DNA from: DATAUD01 sp035511075
Lineage (GTDB): Bacteria; Verrucomicrobiota; Verrucomicrobiia; Limisphaerales; Palsa-1400
Direction: 5' to 3'
NCBI GenBank assembly: GCA_035511075.1
Contig: DATKFW010000108.1
Location: forward strand, 149,203 to 213,202
DNA length: 64,000 bases
The notes under the pieces were generated by a model that worked only from the letters and a program-made list of their open reading frames with translations, did not search any database and was not told the DNA's origin. Made by a program: the position numbers and the translations under genes. This document shows positions 60,680 to 64,000 of this stretch, in pieces. The number at the start of each line of letters is the position of its first letter. The first letter of the stretch is position 1.

Positions 60680-61015
60680 ATGTTTATTACAGCCATTGCC
60701 CCTCTCTTGCTCATTGCATGTGTCATGTCCGGCACCTGTGCCCTGGTCGCAGCGGTGCTCGCGTTCGTACCATCGACGCGTAAAGCCTCCATGCGTTTCG
60801 CGTTTGCGTGCATGATTTTGACGGTTATCGCCTGCCTGCTGGAACTGCTGGGGATCACGTACAAAACGTTGACCATCTTCAGGAGCAACCTTGTCCCGCA
60901 AATCGCAATGATTCTGGCGCCGCTTCTAGTGGCCATGACAGTCTATCGCCGCGCTCGGTGCGCGATCGAAAGGGAGCGCCAAGGCACAGGCCCCGCTCCA
61001 TCAAAAACAGAATAG
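60680..61015 (+). CDS. Small hypothetical membrane protein
   Basis: A 111-residue protein with hydrophobic segments near residues 3-17, 20-32, 41-57 and 73-87, and a basic C-terminus ending in PAPSKTE. No family resemblance seen. The ATG at 60680 is chosen; a TTG two codons upstream is also in frame. It is divergent from the propeller-phosphoesterase. Confidence 0.5.
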   Translation: MFITAIAPLLLIACVMSGTCALVAAVLAFVPSTRKASMRFAFACMILTVIACLLELLGITYKTLTIFRSNLVPQIAMILAPLLVAMTVYRRARCAIERERQGTGPAPSKTE

Positions 61016-61211
61016 CCAGCGTCCGGGCAAATCTCCACCCCACACACGGAAGTCCAGGGCTGCCAACGAGGTAGGGGTTTTGCTTGACTTGTTCGTGCCA
61101 GCGTGAAACGATACGCGCCAAGGCGGAAAAATGTTATTATATTAATTTAAACGACAACCTTAAGAATCGGAATTCGCGCAGAGCGGGTTATTCGATTGAA
61201 AGGAGTTGAGC

Positions 61212-61829
61212 GTGAATATTAAACAATTTTTGCGGATTGGCAAATTAAGTCTGGGTGCAAGTCTGCTGCTGGCGCCCTTTTATAGTTTCGCACAAACCAA
61301 TCTCAATGCACCGGGCATCTTCGCGCCGACCAATGGACAAATATTCGTCGCGCCCGCGAACATCACCATCGGAGCTTCAATTTCCTATGGAGCCGCGATT
61401 CCCATCAATGGTACGAACGTCCCGCCCCCGACCAATGTCGTGGTTTTCGCCAACAGCAATAACTTGGGAAGAGTGGTGATCATGGTAAGCTCCGGCTTCG
61501 GTGGTTTCGGATCGGTAACGTGGCCAAATCCGCTGCCGGGGGCTTACACTTTGACGGCGCTTGGGACGAACGATACGGGGGCCGTCATCAGTTCCCCTCC
61601 GGTAAACATCATCGTGCATGGGCTAGTGCTGCAACTGTCGGTGAACGGCAACATTATTTTTCAGACGTATGGATCACCGGGAAAAAGCTTCGAATTTGAG
61701 GCCAGCACCAACTTGCAAACGTGGCAGGACCTTGGCCTAGCAACCGCGGACACGAACGGCTTCGTTCAATTCACGGACACAAATGCCTCCATCTACAAGT
61801 CGCGCTTTTATCAATCTATTCCGCACTGA
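61212..61829 (+). CDS. Hypothetical secreted protein with Ig-like beta domain
   Basis: A 205-residue exported protein. The GTG at 61212 is favoured because AAAGGAG lies nine bases ahead. A signal peptide (LGASLLLAPFYSFAQ) precedes a beta-rich region resembling Ig/cadherin-like surface domains: TNGQIFVAPANITIGASI, then NAPGIF, GAYTLTALGTNDTGAV and the C-terminal FEFEASTNLQTWQDLGLATADTNGFVQFTDTNA, which is a common end in Verrucomicrobia secreted proteins. An AT-rich region with TATTATATTAAT at 61135 may be the promoter. Confidence 0.6.
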   Translation: MNIKQFLRIGKLSLGASLLLAPFYSFAQTNLNAPGIFAPTNGQIFVAPANITIGASISYGAAIPINGTNVPPPTNVVVFANSNNLGRVVIMVSSGFGGFGSVTWPNPLPGAYTLTALGTNDTGAVISSPPVNIIVHGLVLQLSVNGNIIFQTYGSPGKSFEFEASTNLQTWQDLGLATADTNGFVQFTDTNASIYKSRFYQSIPH

Positions 61830-62026
61830 TCAGTTGCTGAGAATTTTTCGATTTCGATGCGCACGTCTTACAACCCGCCTAACAACATCGAGTCTTCACC
61901 GCGGTGGATCGTGCCTGAGCCAAGCGCCATTGTGCTAATTACGCTTTGCCCATTTACCCGGTTGGCAGGGTTGGTCATTTGGCCGTTGGAGGGTAGGGCA
62001 GGGGAATCCCCGGATTGACCAGAAGT

Positions 62027-62331
62027 TTATTTAGTAGCACTGAGTTGGAGCCAAAGTCTCATTAATTGGCGAGCGCCTTCCAAAACGGCGGCATCAAACT
62101 GGCCAGGAGCTTTCCGGCTTAACTCTGCAAATTTTACAGGCTGAAGACTCTGCGCATTGACGTAACTCTGCTCACGCAATCATAAGGAGTCCCATTAAAT
62201 TGCGTCGTTATCGTGAGCACGGAGGCCAAGGCCAGCCTTCCATTTGGGGCGGCGCCAACCACATAAGCCCATCGTGGCTTGGCCGCCAGACCAAAATCCA
62301 CAAACCAAGTTTCCCCGATTTTGGGCATCAT
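62027..62331 (-). pseudogene. MazF/PemK-type toxin, frameshifted
   Basis: From the ATG at 62331 a frame of 65 residues begins like a MazF-type toxin (PKIGETWFVDFGLAAKPRWAYVV, then TITTQFNGTPYDCVSRV) but stops at 62134. The missing C-terminal half lies just beyond in another frame: VNAQSLQPVKFAELSRK, QFDAAVLEGARQLMRLWL, ending at the TAA in 62027-62029. The VNAQ strand and the final helix are where they are in the family. Between the two halves a few residues are lost and the frame has changed, so the toxin is most likely inactive. It overlaps the antitoxin gene by four bases. Confidence 0.8.
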
Positions 62332-62618
62332 AATTCATCCCACATAGCCACCCTGCGCTTAACCGGTCCTAAAACCTCGTCTTCTGGGCTGTCTGCATTC
62401 AACGGAAATGGAATGGCCCTTCTTTTGACCATTTGCGCAAACATAAGGCGCACCACCTCGCCAGGGGTTGTGCCAATATCTTTAGCGACTTCCCTGGCCT
62501 TCGCGACCAATTTCTTGTCAATGCGGCATTGAAATACTTCAGTCGTACTACACTTGTATGCCAGAGCGCTCAATAAATCAAACAAGTTAACTGCAAACCG
62601 TCCCAGCCACTTGCCCAT
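62328..62618 (-). CDS. RelB/DinJ-type antitoxin of a MazF-like toxin
   Basis: Residues from TTEVFQCRIDKKLVAKAREVAKDIGTTPGEVVRLMFAQMVK are those of DinJ/RelB-type ribbon-helix-helix antitoxins. The C-terminal 20 residues bind the toxin and the stop overlaps the toxin start in ATGA. The ATG at 62618 gives 96 residues; the frame is open to 62690 but only through TTG or GTG starts. Inverted repeats (GTTG/CAAC at 62683-62691 and CTTGT/ACAAG at 62705-62725) in front may be its operator. Confidence 0.7.
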   Translation of the reverse strand: MGKWLGRFAVNLFDLLSALAYKCSTTEVFQCRIDKKLVAKAREVAKDIGTTPGEVVRLMFAQMVKRRAIPFPLNADSPEDEVLGPVKRRVAMWDEL

Positions 62619-62717
62619 GTGTGTTGAGACTAATCTGTTCGCTCTCACCAAGCCGGAATCCTTAACGTTTCGCACAATATATGTTGACAACTCGGTTTAG
62701 GGTAGCTTGTTAATAAG

Positions 62718-62745
62718 TTGACAAGTTACTGATAGGTGGTAGGAT
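62718..62745 (+). promoter_or_regulatory. Sigma-70-like promoter for the terminal two-gene unit
   Basis: TTGACA at 62718-62723 and TAGGAT at 62740-62745 are separated by 16 bases. The -35 box lies inside the inverted repeat region next to the antitoxin gene on the other strand, so the divergent genes may share a control site. Confidence 0.4.
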
Positions 62746-62852
62746 AGTAGGTAGAAAGTCGTAAGACCGCACGTTGTAAAGTCCAAGGCGTATGCGCTTG
62801 GTGTAAATCGTAACGGGCAGACTGTGCCACATGGAAAGTGTGGTTACAGTCT

Positions 62853-63305
62853 ATGTCTTGCGTCAATTGGCACAACGTTTACAAGGCAACCATGCGTCAA
62901 CTGGAATTCTTCCAGCGGCGTGTGAGACAGGGGGTTCAAGTAGAGGACTGTCAAGCCTTCGCTCGCTTTATTACAAATTCCGGCATCTGCACCTTAATGG
63001 AAGATCAACCATGTCAAGGTGAAAACGAAAGACACACTGCCAGGCTCAAGGAATTGTTCCCATACGACGGCAAGCAACTTCATTACGAGGCTCGGCAACT
63101 CGAAATGGCATGTTGCGAGTATTGGGTCGGTCGGACGCGTGATAGTGAAGGAACGGCGAAAGGCGCAAGCCTGGGTGATTTAGAATCCATCGAGCGAAAA
63201 TTGGATTTGATGGCCGGTCGCCTTGCGAGTTTGGAGTCGGTTAAGCCGGTTGCTAAACGCCGGGTAAAACTGCGTATAATTGACAAAAAGGAGAATGCAG
63301 CATGA
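62853..63305 (+). CDS. Unknown protein, first of a coupled pair
   Basis: A 150-residue protein from ATG 62853 (a GTG five codons before is possible). It is rich in Cys at the N-terminus and middle (SCVNW, VEDCQAF, GICTL, QPCQG, ACCEYW), then has a helical tail with DLESIERKLDLMAGRLASLES and a basic end. It resembles no family I know. It overlaps the next gene by four bases (ATGA). Confidence 0.5.
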   Translation: MSCVNWHNVYKATMRQLEFFQRRVRQGVQVEDCQAFARFITNSGICTLMEDQPCQGENERHTARLKELFPYDGKQLHYEARQLEMACCEYWVGRTRDSEGTAKGASLGDLESIERKLDLMAGRLASLESVKPVAKRRVKLRIIDKKENAA

Positions 63306-63532
63306 AACATGGTATTGACACGGAAATGTTCAATAATGATGAATGCCTTATTATTGACAACGAAGGACGCGCTTGGTTCAACAAAGTCACGTCAAACGGG
63401 ACCGTTCGGAGTTCCTACATGGGTAAAGTGGACATTGGGAACTTGCGGCGTCTTGCGGAACGTTTTGGACTTCCGTTGCGTGAAACGACTCCGGGACGGC
63501 GGACTATCCGCCAGAATTCCTTCGCGTCATAA
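63302..63532 (+). CDS. Unknown small protein, second of a coupled pair
   Basis: A 76-residue protein: KHGIDTEMFNNDECLIIDNE, a GKVDIGNLRRLAERFGLPLRET segment and a basic end. It may be a small DNA-binding or regulatory protein, but no helix-turn-helix is certain. It lies in the accessory-looking end of the window. Confidence 0.45.
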   Translation: MKHGIDTEMFNNDECLIIDNEGRAWFNKVTSNGTVRSSYMGKVDIGNLRRLAERFGLPLRETTPGRRTIRQNSFAS

Positions 63533-64000
63533 GCGGGACGCGGGGGCCGCGTGGTGGTGCCACAATCACAAAGCGTCCAGTCCATATCTGCGTCCGTGCA
63601 GGACGCTGATTAACGTGGTTGCAACACTGCTCACAGGAACGAAAACGCACCCCCACATATCACACCCTCGATGTGGTCTTGGTCTTCGCTCGGAAACCTC
63701 ACCTGAGCAAAACTGTCAGACAGAATCACGAGAAACACAGGACAATTTCCCCACCATGCCAACACACTGCCATAACAGCCGGAACGCGTTGACGCGCCAA
63801 AAGCGTGTGAATGCGGGCACCCCGGTTAGCGAGCCTCCACGCGAGGCCGCAACCGGGGTGCCATGTTCTTGATTAAAGGTTAAACATCAGAAATGTTGCG
63901 ATGATCGTCGAACGTCCGTCGTCGGATGATCGTCGTCGGCGGACGTTCGCACAATATTGACCGTTACAGAAGATTGACGGAATTCCGGTTGAAATCTGTT
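63533..64000. other. Terminal 468 bases without a supported gene, with strong hairpins
   Basis: No convincing gene is present: the frames open here have no family signs. Two inverted repeats stand out: a perfect 12-base pair GGCACCCCGGTT/AACCGGGGTGCC at 63816-63827 and 63851-63862, and CGAACGTCCG/CGGACGTTCG at 63909-63918 and 63940-63949. Confidence 0.6.
63816..63862. repeat. Nested stem-loop with twelve perfect base pairs
   Basis: The outer arms are perfect over 12 bases. Inside the 23-base loop a second stem GCCTC/GAGGC is present, so the element folds as a double hairpin. There is no T-run on either strand, so it is not a standard terminator. Confidence 0.6.

Noticed and set aside
63816..63862. 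An integron attC site
   Set aside because: The expected seven-base core sites (RYYYAAC and GTTRRRY) are not in place at the ends of the stem.
63309..63872. A 187-residue open frame through the end of the second small gene and the hairpin region
   Set aside because: It overlaps the coupled gene at 63302 in another frame and has the composition of non-coding sequence.
1..64000. CRISPR arrays and intact transposons
   Set aside because: No regularly spaced short repeats, no transposase or integrase genes and no terminal inverted repeats with target duplications were seen.

Overview
The window reads like a chromosomal segment of a Verrucomicrobiota bacterium, most likely from the former subdivision 3 (Pedosphaera/Limisphaerales-like). 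This is inferred from gene style and not from a marker gene. The signs are a GC-rich genome, a secreted PQQ-type propeller, pseudopilin-like proteins, a zinc-ribbon Ser/Thr kinase with an RDD domain next to an ECF sigma factor, many glycoside hydrolases, and a full set of Gram-negative housekeeping genes. There is no rRNA, CRISPR array, intact insertion sequence or phage module. One tRNA gene, tRNA-Ile2 (CAU), is present.

Layout. 0-9.2 kb: a SpoIIAA-like protein, a dipeptide epimerase, a secreted propeller, a CHASE3-PAS membrane sensor without a kinase next to a lone receiver, then a sulfotransferase and a very large YfhO-like membrane protein. 9.2-14.7 kb: cofactor and methyl-cycle genes (birA-nadC, metK-ahcY) with a divergent ArsR/methyltransferase fusion that looks like a SahR-type regulator of the SAM cycle. 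14.6-17.2 kb: an ECF sigma operon with two membrane proteins. 17.3-22.2 kb: a carbohydrate block (GH3, GH30, GH29). 22.4-26 kb: the tRNA-Ile2 gene and a 3.46-kb segment bounded by diverged copies of the tRNA 5' end. 26-34 kb: two basic-secretory-protein-type metallopeptidase homologues, an amidohydrolase, hpf, an orphan parA, and a prepilin-like protein with a duplicated-domain secreted protein. 33.9-44.4 kb: dapF, an MFS exporter, a thioredoxin-like protein, a HEPN/MNT pair, a beta-helix acyl/sugar-nucleotide transferase-like protein, a DinG-type helicase, a ROK protein, a PIG-L deacetylase and mutL. 44.4-51.6 kb: a cNMP-histidine kinase, a small DsrE/F/H-like trio, pilC, an NtrC-type regulator, class II aldolase and two Hsp20 genes. 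51.7-60.5 kb: the ECF-Ser/Thr-kinase pair, metF, a cNMP-domain protein and a propeller-phosphoesterase. 60.7-64 kb: a lower-GC accessory end with a broken MazF-like toxin, its antitoxin and two small unknown genes.

How the parts may work together. metK and ahcY form a transcription unit whose start region carries an inverted repeat inside the promoter of the ArsR/methyltransferase gene; metF at 57 kb serves the same methyl cycle. The three glycoside hydrolases, the sulfotransferase, the PIG-L/ROK pair and the exported propellers suggest a glycan-degrading and glycan-decorating lifestyle.

The most interesting results are these: (1) a stretch of about 93 residues shared by the C-terminal part of the Ser/Thr kinase and an insertion inside one of the metallopeptidase-like lipoproteins, possibly an undescribed extracytoplasmic domain; (2) the split or duplicated tRNA-Ile2 end, where the distant copy and not the resident one matches the acceptor stem; (3) the SahR-like switch; (4) the frameshifted MazF toxin beside an apparently intact antitoxin; (5) a sigma-54-like promoter and a ribosome-site-pairing element in front of hsp20.
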